Positions 1-4,750 of a stretch of 5,397 bases of DNA are shown here, piece after piece. Each line of letters opens with the position of its first letter. Position 1 is the first letter of the stretch. A program made the translations under genes and the position numbers. This DNA is from Candidatus Odyssella thessalonicensis (lineage in GTDB: Bacteria; Pseudomonadota; Alphaproteobacteria; Bin65): positions 1 through 5,397 of the forward strand of contig SBBV01000299.1 in assembly GCA_005240015.1 (NCBI GenBank), written 5' to 3'. The notes beneath the pieces were generated by a model. That model saw only the letters and a list, made by a program, of their open reading frames with translations, made no database searches and was not told the origin of the DNA.

Positions 1-434
1 CGCCGGAGTTCCGCAACCGGCTCGACGCCACGATCGGCTTCAACAACCTGACGCCGGACGTGATCCGGAAGGTCGTCGACAAGTTCATCATGCAGCTCGA
101 GGAGCAGCTCGCCGACCGCGGCGTCTCGATCGAGATGACCGACGCGGCCAAGTCCTGGCTCGGCGAGAAGGGCTACGATCCGCAGTTCGGCGCCCGTCCG
201 CTCGCGCGCGTGATCCAGGAGAACTTGAAGAAGCAGATCGCCGACGAGCTCTTGTTCGGCAAGCTCATCAACGGCGGCACGGCCTATGTCGACTTGAAGG
301 ACGGCCAGCTCTCGATCGTCTGCCAGCCAGGCAAGGGCAAGAAGAAGAAAGACGACGGCGAGGAGGGCGACGAGCCGATCGAAGGCGGCGGCGCCGAGTC
401 GCCCGGCGACAAGGAGCCGGAAATCGTGCGGTAA
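1..434 (+). CDS. clpA: ATP-dependent Clp protease ATP-binding subunit ClpA, C-terminal part
   Basis: This is the last 143 residues of ClpA; the gene enters from the left edge and the first whole codon is at position 3. ClpA is the AAA+ unfoldase that feeds substrates to the ClpP peptidase in the cytoplasm. The fragment opens with the box VII motif PEFRNRLD (residues 1-8), which in Hsp100 proteins carries the arginine finger of the second ATPase domain. The D2-small domain follows, with the sensor-2 segment GARPLARVI (residues 63-71). KVVDKFIMQLEEQLADRG before it is typical of ClpA rather than ClpB or ClpC. From about residue 110 the protein changes to a low-complexity charged tail with a Lys block, then Asp/Glu/Gly/Pro, beyond the conserved fold. 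The ClpP-binding loop and the first ATPase domain lie outside the window. The stop is TAA at 432-434. Family assignment is firm; the tail's role is unknown. Confidence 0.94.
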   Translation, partial: PEFRNRLDATIGFNNLTPDVIRKVVDKFIMQLEEQLADRGVSIEMTDAAKSWLGEKGYDPQFGARPLARVIQENLKKQIADELLFGKLINGGTAYVDLKDGQLSIVCQPGKGKKKKDDGEEGDEPIEGGGAESPGDKEPEIVR

Positions 435-464
435 GCGGCGAGGTTCGCGTTTGCGAGAAGCGCA

Positions 465-499
465 GGGGCGGGTTTCAAAGCCCGCCCCGTCGCGTTTCT
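465..499 (+). terminator. Probable terminator hairpin after clpA
   Basis: A perfect 8-bp GC stem, GGGGCGGG (465-472) with CCCGCCCC (481-488), encloses an 8-nt loop. It begins 30 bases after the clpA stop. The bases after the stem (gtcgcgtttct) contain only a short T run, so it is a weak intrinsic terminator or a 3'-end stabilising hairpin. Position and stem strength are seen directly; the termination role is inferred. Confidence 0.55.
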
Positions 500-510
500 G
501 GCCTCAAAAC

Positions 511-536
511 CGTCATCCTGAGCGAAGCGAAGGAGC
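511..536 (+). repeat. Copy of the widespread 'HPERSEG / VILSEAK' intergenic repeat
   Basis: The core GTCATCCTGAGCGAAGCGAA matches a short interspersed element found in intergenic DNA of many unrelated bacteria. It is best known from spurious translations reading RHPERSEG or VILSEAKDL. Here the frame running into the downstream gene reads NRHPERSEGA, which argues that the upstream part of that open frame is not protein coding. The match is from memory of the motif, not from a search. No function for the element is asserted. Confidence 0.6.
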
Positions 537-556
537 TGACGTCACTGCCGACGTCA
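537..556. repeat. Short inverted repeat next to the interspersed repeat
   Basis: TGACGTC (537-543) and GACGTCA (550-556) form a 7-bp perfect stem with a 6-nt loop, directly abutting the interspersed repeat. Because GACGTC is itself palindromic, this is also a direct repeat. It could be part of the repeat element, a regulatory site for the gene starting at 613, or chance. Confidence 0.35.
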
Positions 557-612
557 TAGGCCGCAACAGCTTGCCCGCGTGCGCCACGCGCGCCTTGGTC
601 GGAGGAGTGCTC

Positions 613-1095
613 ATGCAGGTCCTGCGACGCGTTTTCGCGCGTTTCCTCGGCGTGTTTCTTGCGGCGGCTGCAGCCGTCGTCCTGGCCGGCGCCACGGCGC
701 TAAGTGCCGGTGGACCGCCACCGGCCGAGCAGTGCGGCACCGGCGGGCCTGTTGCGGCATCGCCGATCGCCGCGCTCATGGCGATGCTTTCGGCGCCGGA
801 CGAGGTGCGACCCCAATCGCGCGGTGAGGCAGAACCGGCGCAGTGGCGCGGCGGCTGTGCAGCGGGGATGCTGCCGACGGGCGATGGATACTGCATCCCG
901 CGCGGAGCGGATTATTGCGGCGGCGGCCGGCACTGCATGAACGGCGCGTGCCTCCCCGGCGGCCGAGGCTGTTGCCCGTTTGGCAGCCATTGGCGCACGA
1001 CCGACGGCTACTGCGTTCCGCGCAACGCGGCCTATTGCGGCGGCGGGCGCTATTGCACGAGCGGGCGGTGCATCGGCATAGACCGGTGCGGCTAG
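613..1095 (+). CDS. Exported cysteine-rich protein with two tandem six-cysteine modules
   Basis: This encodes a 160-residue protein of no family I recognise. The ATG at 613 is chosen because GGAGGA (601-606) sits 6 bases upstream and the protein then begins with a signal peptide: MQVLRRVFARF, a hydrophobic stretch to about residue 27, and candidate cleavage after Ala29 (ATA) or Ala32. The frame is open further upstream, from 451, but that part translates the intergenic repeat. After a low-complexity linker with one Cys (41), twelve cysteines form two modules: Cys 82, 94, 102, 108, 113, 120 and Cys 121, 134, 142, 148, 153, 159. The core DGYC-x-PR-x-A-x-YCGGGR recurs at residues 91-106 and 131-146, a 40-residue period. 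Even numbers per module suggest three disulfides each, so the protein probably acts in the periplasm or outside. It lies after clpA, behind a terminator, so it is probably transcribed separately. It could be a structural, binding or inhibitor-like protein; none can be chosen from sequence. Confidence 0.75.
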   Translation: MQVLRRVFARFLGVFLAAAAAVVLAGATALSAGGPPPAEQCGTGGPVAASPIAALMAMLSAPDEVRPQSRGEAEPAQWRGGCAAGMLPTGDGYCIPRGADYCGGGRHCMNGACLPGGRGCCPFGSHWRTTDGYCVPRNAAYCGGGRYCTSGRCIGIDRCG

Positions 1096-1121
1096 TCGGG
1101 CCGAGGCAAACGGGCGACGTG

Positions 1122-1134
1122 GCGCCGCCGGCGC
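1122..1134. terminator. Weak GC hairpin between convergent genes
   Basis: GCGCC (1122-1126) and GGCGC (1130-1134) form a 5-bp stem with a 3-nt loop in the 41-bp gap between the two convergent stops. There is no T tract on either side. It could serve as a shared bidirectional terminator, but a short GC stem of this kind is easily chance at this base composition. Confidence 0.2.
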
Positions 1135-1136
1135 TC

Positions 1137-1820
1137 CTAAAGCTTCCCCGCCCGCGCGAGGCGCGCCTTCGTCGCCCATTCCTCGGCCTTCTTCTCGTCG
1201 GCGGCGCGGCCGAGGCCGCCGTTGAGGTAGAGCTCGGCCAAGCGGTCCATCGCGGTGACGTGGCCGGCGTCGGCGGCTTTCTCGAGCCAGTGGAACGCCT
1301 GCGCGTCGTCCTTGGCCGTGCCGCGGCCCTCGGCGTAGCAATCGTAGGTGTCAAACATCGCGATCGGGTCGCCGAGCCGCGCGCCGGCCAACGAGACGCG
1401 GAACACGTCCTCGGGCCGTTTGATGATCTCGTAGATGATCGCGGCCGCGCGGTAACTTTCGATGTGCGTCGGCTGGAGGCGCATCGACTGCTCGATCGGC
1501 TCGACCGCGTCGGCGTAGCGGCGCACGAAGGCGAGCATCCACGCATACTCGTAGAAGGCGCGGCCGTCGGAGGGCGTGAGCCGCGTGATCTCGCGGTATT
1601 GCCCGATCGAGCCGTCGTAGTCGGCGGCCCGGGCGAGGCTCTGGGCATAGAGGCGGCGCAGCGCGGGGTCGGCGGGCGCCGCTGCCACCGCGGCGGCGCA
1701 GGTGCGGAAGTCGCCGCGCGAAGCGCCGGCGGCGCAGCGCTCGGCGAGCCCCTCGTCCTGCGCGGCAGCCGGTGCCGCGATCATCGCGAGCAACGCGGCC
1801 GTGCGGAAAGTCCTGTGCAT
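1137..1820 (-). CDS. Exported TPR/Sel1-like repeat protein
   Basis: This encodes a 227-residue protein. The start at 1820 is preferred over a more upstream in-frame ATG at 1934, because it opens directly with a signal peptide (MHRTFRTAALLAMIAAPAAA, likely cut after Ala20 before QDEG). The upstream extension would translate the hairpin leader. Residues about 52-150 look like TPR helical pairs (ALRRLYAQSLARAADYDGSI; AFYEYAWMLAFVRRYADAVE; SYRAAAIIYEIIKRPEDVF). Residues about 151-221 look like Sel1-type repeats (IAMFDTYDCYAEGRG; AFHWLEKAADAGHVTAMDRL; AEEWATKARLA). Cysteines at 29, 41 and 161 could include one disulfide. Such solenoids scaffold protein-protein contacts, here presumably in the periplasm; the partner is unknown. 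The ribosome site is weak (a GGGG run 10 bases from the ATG). Repeat class is fairly secure; biological role is not. Confidence 0.8.
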   Translation of the reverse strand: MHRTFRTAALLAMIAAPAAAQDEGLAERCAAGASRGDFRTCAAAVAAAPADPALRRLYAQSLARAADYDGSIGQYREITRLTPSDGRAFYEYAWMLAFVRRYADAVEPIEQSMRLQPTHIESYRAAAIIYEIIKRPEDVFRVSLAGARLGDPIAMFDTYDCYAEGRGTAKDDAQAFHWLEKAADAGHVTAMDRLAELYLNGGLGRAADEKKAEEWATKARLARAGKL

Positions 1821-1851
1821 TGTCGATGAACCCCGGAGCGGAGGCACGCAC

Positions 1852-1914
1852 TGGGACCGCGCGGTTTCCGAACGCATGCCTAACGGCGCACGGTTCGGGA
1901 GCCGCACGGTCCCA
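1852..1914 (-). promoter_or_regulatory. Long imperfect hairpin in the leader of the TPR gene
   Basis: Arms 1852-1873 and 1893-1914 are inverted repeats identical at 19 of 22 positions, with a 19-nt spacer. The outer eight bases (TGGGACCG / CGGTCCCA) and the inner six (CCGAAC / GTTCGG) are perfect. In the minus-strand RNA the three differences give one G-U wobble and two A-C mismatches. The spacer can form a small GCC/GGC helix. The element lies 48 bases after the stop of the gene at 1962-3134 and 32 bases before the TPR start codon. No T run follows it in the minus direction, so a classical terminator is unlikely. It may be a leader RNA structure, an mRNA-stabilising hairpin or a REP-like palindrome. 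Confidence 0.55.
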
Positions 1915-1917
1915 TCG

Positions 1918-1946
1918 ATACTACCACGTTTCACGCTTAGCGTCAG
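1918..1946 (-). promoter_or_regulatory. Candidate sigma-70-type promoter of the TPR gene
   Basis: Read on the minus strand, CTGACG (1941-1946) and TAGTAT (1918-1923) are separated by 17 bases. Each matches its consensus hexamer at 4 of 6 positions. Transcription would start near 1911, so the long hairpin at 1852-1914 would form the very 5' end of the message. Prediction by eye only. Confidence 0.35.
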
Positions 1947-1961
1947 TTCACCACCACCGGT

Positions 1962-3134
1962 TCAACTTTTCGTGTCGCCGGCGCAGCGGAACGGCGCGTG
2001 CTCGGCCATCGCCTCGATATCCAGCGCGATGGCACGGCGCTCGCGCTCGAGGAACTCGGCGACGGCGCTCTTGAGGCGCCGGTCCGCGATCCAGTGCGCG
2101 CTGAACGTGCGCACCGGCTCGTAGCCGCGCTGGATCTTGTGTGGCCCCTGCGTGCCGGCCTCGACGCGCGCGAGCTTGTGCGCGATCGCATAGTCGATGG
2201 CCTGGTAGTAGCAGGCCTCGAAGTGCAGGAACGGGAAGTCGCCGCCGGCACCCCAATTGCGGCCGAAGAGCGCGTCTGCGCCGCGCAGGTTGAGGGCGCC
2301 GGCGATCGTGGCGCCGCCGCGCGAGGCCAGCATCATCACGACCTTGTCGCCGAGCTCGGTGCCGAGCCGGCCGAAGAACTCGCGCGTCAGATAGGGATAA
2401 CCCCACTTCCGGTCGTAGGTATCGACGTAGAACTTGAAGAACGCATCCCATTCCCGGGACTTCATCTCGCCGCCATGCACGGGCCGCACCGCGATGCCGG
2501 ACGCGCGCACCTGCTCGCGCTCCTTGCGGATCTGCTTCCGCTTGCGCGAGGCGAGTGCTGCGAGGAAATCGTCGAAGGTCTCGTAGCCGCGGTTGAACCA
2601 GTGATACTGGCAGCCATGGCGCAGCAGCAGGCCGGCCTCTTCCGCCAGCGCCGCTTCCTCGGGGGCGAGAAACGTGATGTGCACGCTGCTCACCTTGAGC
2701 GCACGCGCGACCTCGACCAGGCCGGTGAGCAGCGCAAGGCGGTGGCGCTTCTGTGCCGGGCCGGGCGGCGCCAGCAGGCGCGGGCCCGGCACCGGCGTGA
2801 ACGGCGCCGCCACCTGCAGCTTCGGGTAATAGCGCCCGCCCGCGCGTTCATAGGCGTCGGCCCAGCCGTGATCGAACACGTATTCGCCGTAGGAATGGCT
2901 CTTGAGGTAGGCGGGCGCCGCCGCGAGCAGCCGGCCGGCCGGATCCTCGAGCAGCACGTGCTGCGGCAGCCATCCGCTCCGGCCGCCGGCGCATCCGGTA
3001 TCTTCGAGCAGGCGCAGGAACGCGTGGCTCACGAACGGATTGACGCCGCCGGCGCAGCGATCCCACGCCGCGGCGTCGACCGCCGCGATCCTGTCGATCG
3101 TGCGGACGGTCAGCGCGTCGGCGCCGTCGGGCAT
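1962..3134 (-). CDS. COG3146 (DUF482) GNAT/FemAB-like acyltransferase-fold protein
   Basis: This encodes a 390-residue cytoplasmic protein of the COG3146 family (PF04339, annotated as peptidoglycan biosynthesis/recognition or GNAT acetyltransferase), at its usual length. Family signatures are in order: NPFVSHAFL (32-40), GWLPQHVLLED (54-64), YLKSHSYGEYVFDHGWADAY (76-95), YYPKLQVAAPFTPVPGPRLL (102-121), basic RKRKQIRKER (197-206), FYVDTYDRKWGYPYLTREFF (235-254), LFGRNWG (289-295), FEACYYQAIDYAI (305-317) and EAGTQGPHKIQRGYEPVRTF (325-344). The fold is related to FemAB, which transfers aminoacyl groups to peptidoglycan precursors; the true substrate here is unproven. The ATG at 3134 has only a weak ribosome site, but conserved sequence starts by about residue 10 and no better start is visible. 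The stop is TGA at 1962-1964. Gaps of 141 bp downstream and 230 bp upstream suggest its own transcript. Confidence 0.93.
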   Translation of the reverse strand: MPDGADALTVRTIDRIAAVDAAAWDRCAGGVNPFVSHAFLRLLEDTGCAGGRSGWLPQHVLLEDPAGRLLAAAPAYLKSHSYGEYVFDHGWADAYERAGGRYYPKLQVAAPFTPVPGPRLLAPPGPAQKRHRLALLTGLVEVARALKVSSVHITFLAPEEAALAEEAGLLLRHGCQYHWFNRGYETFDDFLAALASRKRKQIRKEREQVRASGIAVRPVHGGEMKSREWDAFFKFYVDTYDRKWGYPYLTREFFGRLGTELGDKVVMMLASRGGATIAGALNLRGADALFGRNWGAGGDFPFLHFEACYYQAIDYAIAHKLARVEAGTQGPHKIQRGYEPVRTFSAHWIADRRLKSAVAEFLERERRAIALDIEAMAEHAPFRCAGDTKS

Positions 3135-3167
3135 GGGCGGAACGATGCAAGCGCAGTCATGCCCCGA

Positions 3168-3195
3168 AGCTTATGCAAGGGCCGCGCCCAGGCAA
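3168..3195 (-). promoter_or_regulatory. Weak candidate promoter of the COG3146 gene
   Basis: On the minus strand TTGCCT (3190-3195) and TAAGCT (3168-3173) are 16 bases apart, matching 4 of 6 and 3 of 6 of the consensus. The heptamer ATGCAAG also occurs twice nearby on the plus strand (3144-3150 and 3173-3179). This is the only promoter-like pair I could find in the 230-bp gap 3135-3364, and the score is poor. Confidence 0.22.
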
Positions 3196-3210
3196 GGTCG
3201 CCGGCTGCAC

Positions 3211-3239
3211 CGGCTTCGAGGCGAAGCCGCGCTTCGCCT
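3211..3239. repeat. Two mutually exclusive 8-bp hairpins sharing one arm
   Basis: CGGCTTCG (3211-3218) pairs with CGAAGCCG (3222-3229) around a 3-nt loop. AGGCGAAG (3219-3226) pairs with CTTCGCCT (3232-3239) around a 5-nt loop. Both stems are perfect and they compete for 3222-3226. The element lies in the gap between plsC and the COG3146 gene, upstream of the latter. It could be an intergenic palindromic repeat or a leader or attenuator-like switch; it could also be decayed repeat DNA. Confidence 0.42.
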
Positions 3240-3311
3240 GCTGTGAGTCGCGGAGTGAGTTGCCGCGACAGCGCCCCCCGGCGCGCTTTCTTTCGTCCAC
3301 GCCGAGGAAGA

Positions 3312-3329
3312 GCGCGGCTCGAGCCGCGC
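3312..3329. terminator. Perfect 18-bp palindrome downstream of plsC
   Basis: GCGCGGCTCGAGCCGCGC is a perfect palindrome that folds into a 7-bp GC stem with a TCGA loop. It begins 36 bases past the plsC stop in the direction of plsC transcription. A pyrimidine-rich but not T-only stretch follows (tcttcctcgg on the minus strand). It may end or stabilise the plsC transcript; a protein-binding site is the alternative. Confidence 0.33.
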
Positions 3330-3364
3330 GCTCCCAATTCTTCTCCGCGTCTTCGCGATCTGTC

Positions 3365-4177
3365 CTAGCAATGCTGGGCAGCGAGCCGCGCGCCCTCCGC
3401 CTCGATCGTCTCCTCGAGCGCGGCCATGAAGGCGCGCTTGTCTTGGTCGGCGCGCATCGCGGGGAGGAACGCGACGGTGGCGGTGCCCGGGCGCTTCGTC
3501 TTCTGGCGGCGGTCCCAGCAGCGGCCGATGTCGGTCGCGACCGGAATCACCGGCAGGCCGAGTTCGGTGGCGAGGTGATAGACGCCGGCGCGGTACCTGC
3601 CGCGGTCGCCGACTTTCATCAGCGTGCCCTCGGGATAGATGAGGATCGGGCGGCCGGCGTTGGCGGCGTTGTGGCCGCCCTTGGCGAGTGTCGACCGCTC
3701 GCGGGCACCGCCGTCGGTGTCGACGAGAACCATCTCGAGCTTCCGCAGCACCGGCCCCACGAGCGGATACTTGCCGACTTCCTTCATCGCTACAAAGGCC
3801 ACGTCGTCGATGAGCGCCATCTGGATGAGGCCGTCGGCCTCGCTCTGGTGCTTGCTGGCAAGAATGTAGGCGCCGCGCGCGGGCAGGTTTTCACGGCCGC
3901 GGATTTCGATGCAGATGCCGGCCAGCTGGCGCATCAGCCAGAGCACGCCGCGCGCATAGCACTTCATCGCGCGCGCCAGCGGCCGGCGCCCCGGCCACAG
4001 CAGCAGTGGATAGACCGCGAGCACGAAGAGGAACGTGTAGGCGAGGAAGGCGCCGTTGAAGACACGCGAGCGCAGCTTAAGCGCGAGGCCCTTTGCAGGT
4101 GCTGCGGCACCTGTCGGGCGCAGCGTCTCGACGGCGTCGGTCGCGATCGTGGGCGCGTAAGTGAGAGGCGCAGGCAT
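3365..4177 (-). CDS. plsC: 1-acyl-sn-glycerol-3-phosphate acyltransferase (PlsC family)
   Basis: This encodes a 270-residue inner-membrane enzyme that would acylate lysophosphatidic acid (or a related lysolipid) to phosphatidic acid, the precursor of membrane phospholipids. Visible motifs are the catalytic H-x4-D box SKHQSEAD (His110, Asp115), the VDTDGGARERS segment (152-162) at the motif II position, the substrate-binding YPEGTL box (181-186, Glu183) and the GLPVIPVA block (207-214). A hydrophobic segment at about 44-61 should anchor the N-terminus. The ATG at 4177 follows GAGG with 5-6 bases spacing on the minus strand. The first 30 residues are a poorly conserved Ala/Pro/Thr-rich lead. 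Bacteria often carry several PlsC paralogues, so acyl or head-group specificity is open. A candidate promoter and a 16-bp palindrome lie just upstream, suggesting repression by a regulator not encoded in this window. Confidence 0.9.
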   Translation of the reverse strand: MPAPLTYAPTIATDAVETLRPTGAAAPAKGLALKLRSRVFNGAFLAYTFLFVLAVYPLLLWPGRRPLARAMKCYARGVLWLMRQLAGICIEIRGRENLPARGAYILASKHQSEADGLIQMALIDDVAFVAMKEVGKYPLVGPVLRKLEMVLVDTDGGARERSTLAKGGHNAANAGRPILIYPEGTLMKVGDRGRYRAGVYHLATELGLPVIPVATDIGRCWDRRQKTKRPGTATVAFLPAMRADQDKRAFMAALEETIEAEGARLAAQHC

Positions 4178-4193
4178 GGGACCCTCGTAATAG

Positions 4194-4209
4194 AAGTGAG
4201 TACTTACTT
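4194..4209. promoter_or_regulatory. Near-perfect 16-bp operator-like palindrome before plsC
   Basis: AAGTGAGTACTTACTT is symmetric about GTAC with a single mismatched pair (4198/4205), so 14 of 16 bases obey the symmetry. It is strikingly A/T-rich in a high-GC window and sits 17-32 bases upstream of the plsC ATG. It overlaps the predicted -10 and start site. Short-armed palindromes of this size and position are typical of repressor operators such as those bound by TetR/AcrR-type dimers. The symmetry is seen directly; the regulator class is inference. Confidence 0.5.
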
Positions 4210-4233
4210 ACATCAGGGATGAAGCAATGTCAA
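4205..4233 (-). promoter_or_regulatory. Candidate promoter of plsC
   Basis: On the minus strand a perfect TTGACA (4228-4233) is followed after 17 bases by TAAGTA (4205-4210), a poor -10 match except for its leading TA. Transcription would start near 4198, giving a leader of about 20 bases carrying the ribosome site. The -10 region is inside the operator-like palindrome. Confidence 0.42.
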
Positions 4234-4339
4234 GCCGGCACCCGGGCTCGCGCCTGAGCGAAAGGAGTAGCGGAAAAACCTAGTGGTTGTGCCTAGTTAG
4301 ATCGCGAAATTCAGGCTCGTAGCAATCCGCCGGGCGCCG

Positions 4340-4522
4340 TCATATCCGCTCCGGCGCCGGCATTTGGCTGATCGCCGTGGCTCGCCACGCCTGCAAGCGA
4401 AAGGCGTAGGCGATGCGGGGCAGCAACTGCGGCCGAAGAAAGAGGAGGGCGGTCACATCGGCGAGCGCCGCGACGGCGCTCAGCGGGAGCCGCAAGGCAA
4501 CGGGGCGGAACGAGCACTGCAT
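4340..4522 (-). CDS. Possible small hypothetical protein, 60 residues
   Basis: I do not recognise this ORF. Three things favour it. GAGG stands 7 bases before the ATG on the minus strand. Codon positions show a coding-like G/C gradient by my hand count (about 68%, 53% and 87% at positions 1, 2 and 3). The overlapping plus-strand frame lacks that pattern. Residues 8-29 (VALRLPLSAVAAL, then ADVTALLFL) are hydrophobic but interrupted by Arg11 and Asp22, so a membrane segment is doubtful. The C-terminal half is Arg-rich and ends MPAPERI. It lies between ridA and plsC on the same strand. Without homologues it could still be a chance ORF. Confidence 0.35.
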   Translation of the reverse strand: MQCSFRPVALRLPLSAVAALADVTALLFLRPQLLPRIAYAFRLQAWRATAISQMPAPERI

Positions 4523-4581
4523 GGCGCGAACCTCGCGCTGTCGATCCCGATTGGCCTACCCGGGACAGGAGCCTAGCAGGT

Positions 4582-4617
4582 GCCGTTGAACAGGCGGTGA
4601 CGACCGCGTTCAGCGGC
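4582..4617. other. Strong 15-bp hairpin with two-base bulge
   Basis: Positions 4582-4591 pair with 4608-4617, all Watson-Crick except T4586-G4613. After a bulge at 4592-4593 (AG), GCGGT (4594-4598) pairs with ACCGC (4603-4607) around a GACG loop. That gives 15 pairs in 36 bases. In the minus direction no T run follows; in the plus direction GTTTAG follows. It lies 60 bases upstream of the possible small ORF on the minus strand. It may be a structured RNA element or processing site in the region downstream of ridA. Confidence 0.45.
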
Positions 4618-4636
4618 CGTTTAGCCGAGGTTGATC

Positions 4637-4677
4637 CGAGCACGGACGAGCACGGACAAGCACCGACAGGCCCGGAC
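4637..4677. repeat. Four tandem 10-bp units (consensus CGAGCACGGA)
   Basis: Four consecutive 10-bp units run CGAGCACGGA, CGAGCACGGA, CAAGCACCGA and CAGGCCCGGA. The first two are identical and the others drift by 2-3 bases. The period is close to one helical turn, so a protein could contact each unit on the same DNA face. Partial copies in opposite orientation follow at 4697-4722. It lies in the gap between ridA and the possible small ORF. Function unknown. Confidence 0.6.
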
Positions 4678-4722
4678 GCTTCCATTGGTCGGCGCACGTC
4701 CGCAAAGGTCCGTGCTCGTCCG
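4643..4722. repeat. 15-bp perfect inverted repeat built from the 10-bp units
   Basis: CGGACGAGCACGGAC (4643-4657) has its exact reverse complement at 4708-4722, 50 bases apart. Inside, CCGAC (4663-4667) can pair with GTCGG (4688-4692), or CGGACG (4673-4678) with CGTCCG (4697-4702), so the loop can form a nested stem. It begins 29 bases beyond the ridA stop on the minus strand. It could be an mRNA 3' structure or a protein-binding array. Confidence 0.55.
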
Positions 4723-4728
4723 CGAACA

Positions 4729-4747
4729 GGCGCCGCGCCGCGGCGCC
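4729..4747 (-). terminator. GC hairpin immediately after ridA
   Basis: GGCGCCGC (4729-4736) and GCGGCGCC (4740-4747) form a perfect 8-bp stem with a 3-nt loop, three bases past the ridA TAG. No T tract follows on the minus strand, so it is at best a weak intrinsic terminator, or a 3'-end hairpin that protects the message. Confidence 0.38.
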
Positions 4748-4750
4748 CGC

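Noticed and set aside
843..1829. A 328-codon open frame on the plus strand
   Set aside because: It runs over the cysteine-rich gene in another frame and then antisense to the TPR gene. It has no credible ribosome site or domain.
1821..1934. Upstream in-frame extension of the TPR gene
   Set aside because: It would place the signal peptide 38 residues inside the protein and translate the hairpin leader.
1998..3368. A 456-codon open frame on the plus strand
   Set aside because: It is exactly antisense to the COG3146 gene, whose conserved motifs are unmistakable. Long antisense frames are expected where third positions are almost all G/C, and the translation matches no family.
3173..4222. A 349-codon open frame on the plus strand
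   Set aside because: It is antisense to plsC with no recognisable domain; an artefact of high GC.
4274..4298. AACC/GGTT mini-hairpin followed by five T on the minus strand, with a CCTAGT direct repeat, as terminator of the small ORF
   Set aside because: The stem is only 4 bp of mixed composition. It is too weak to call in a gap this long.
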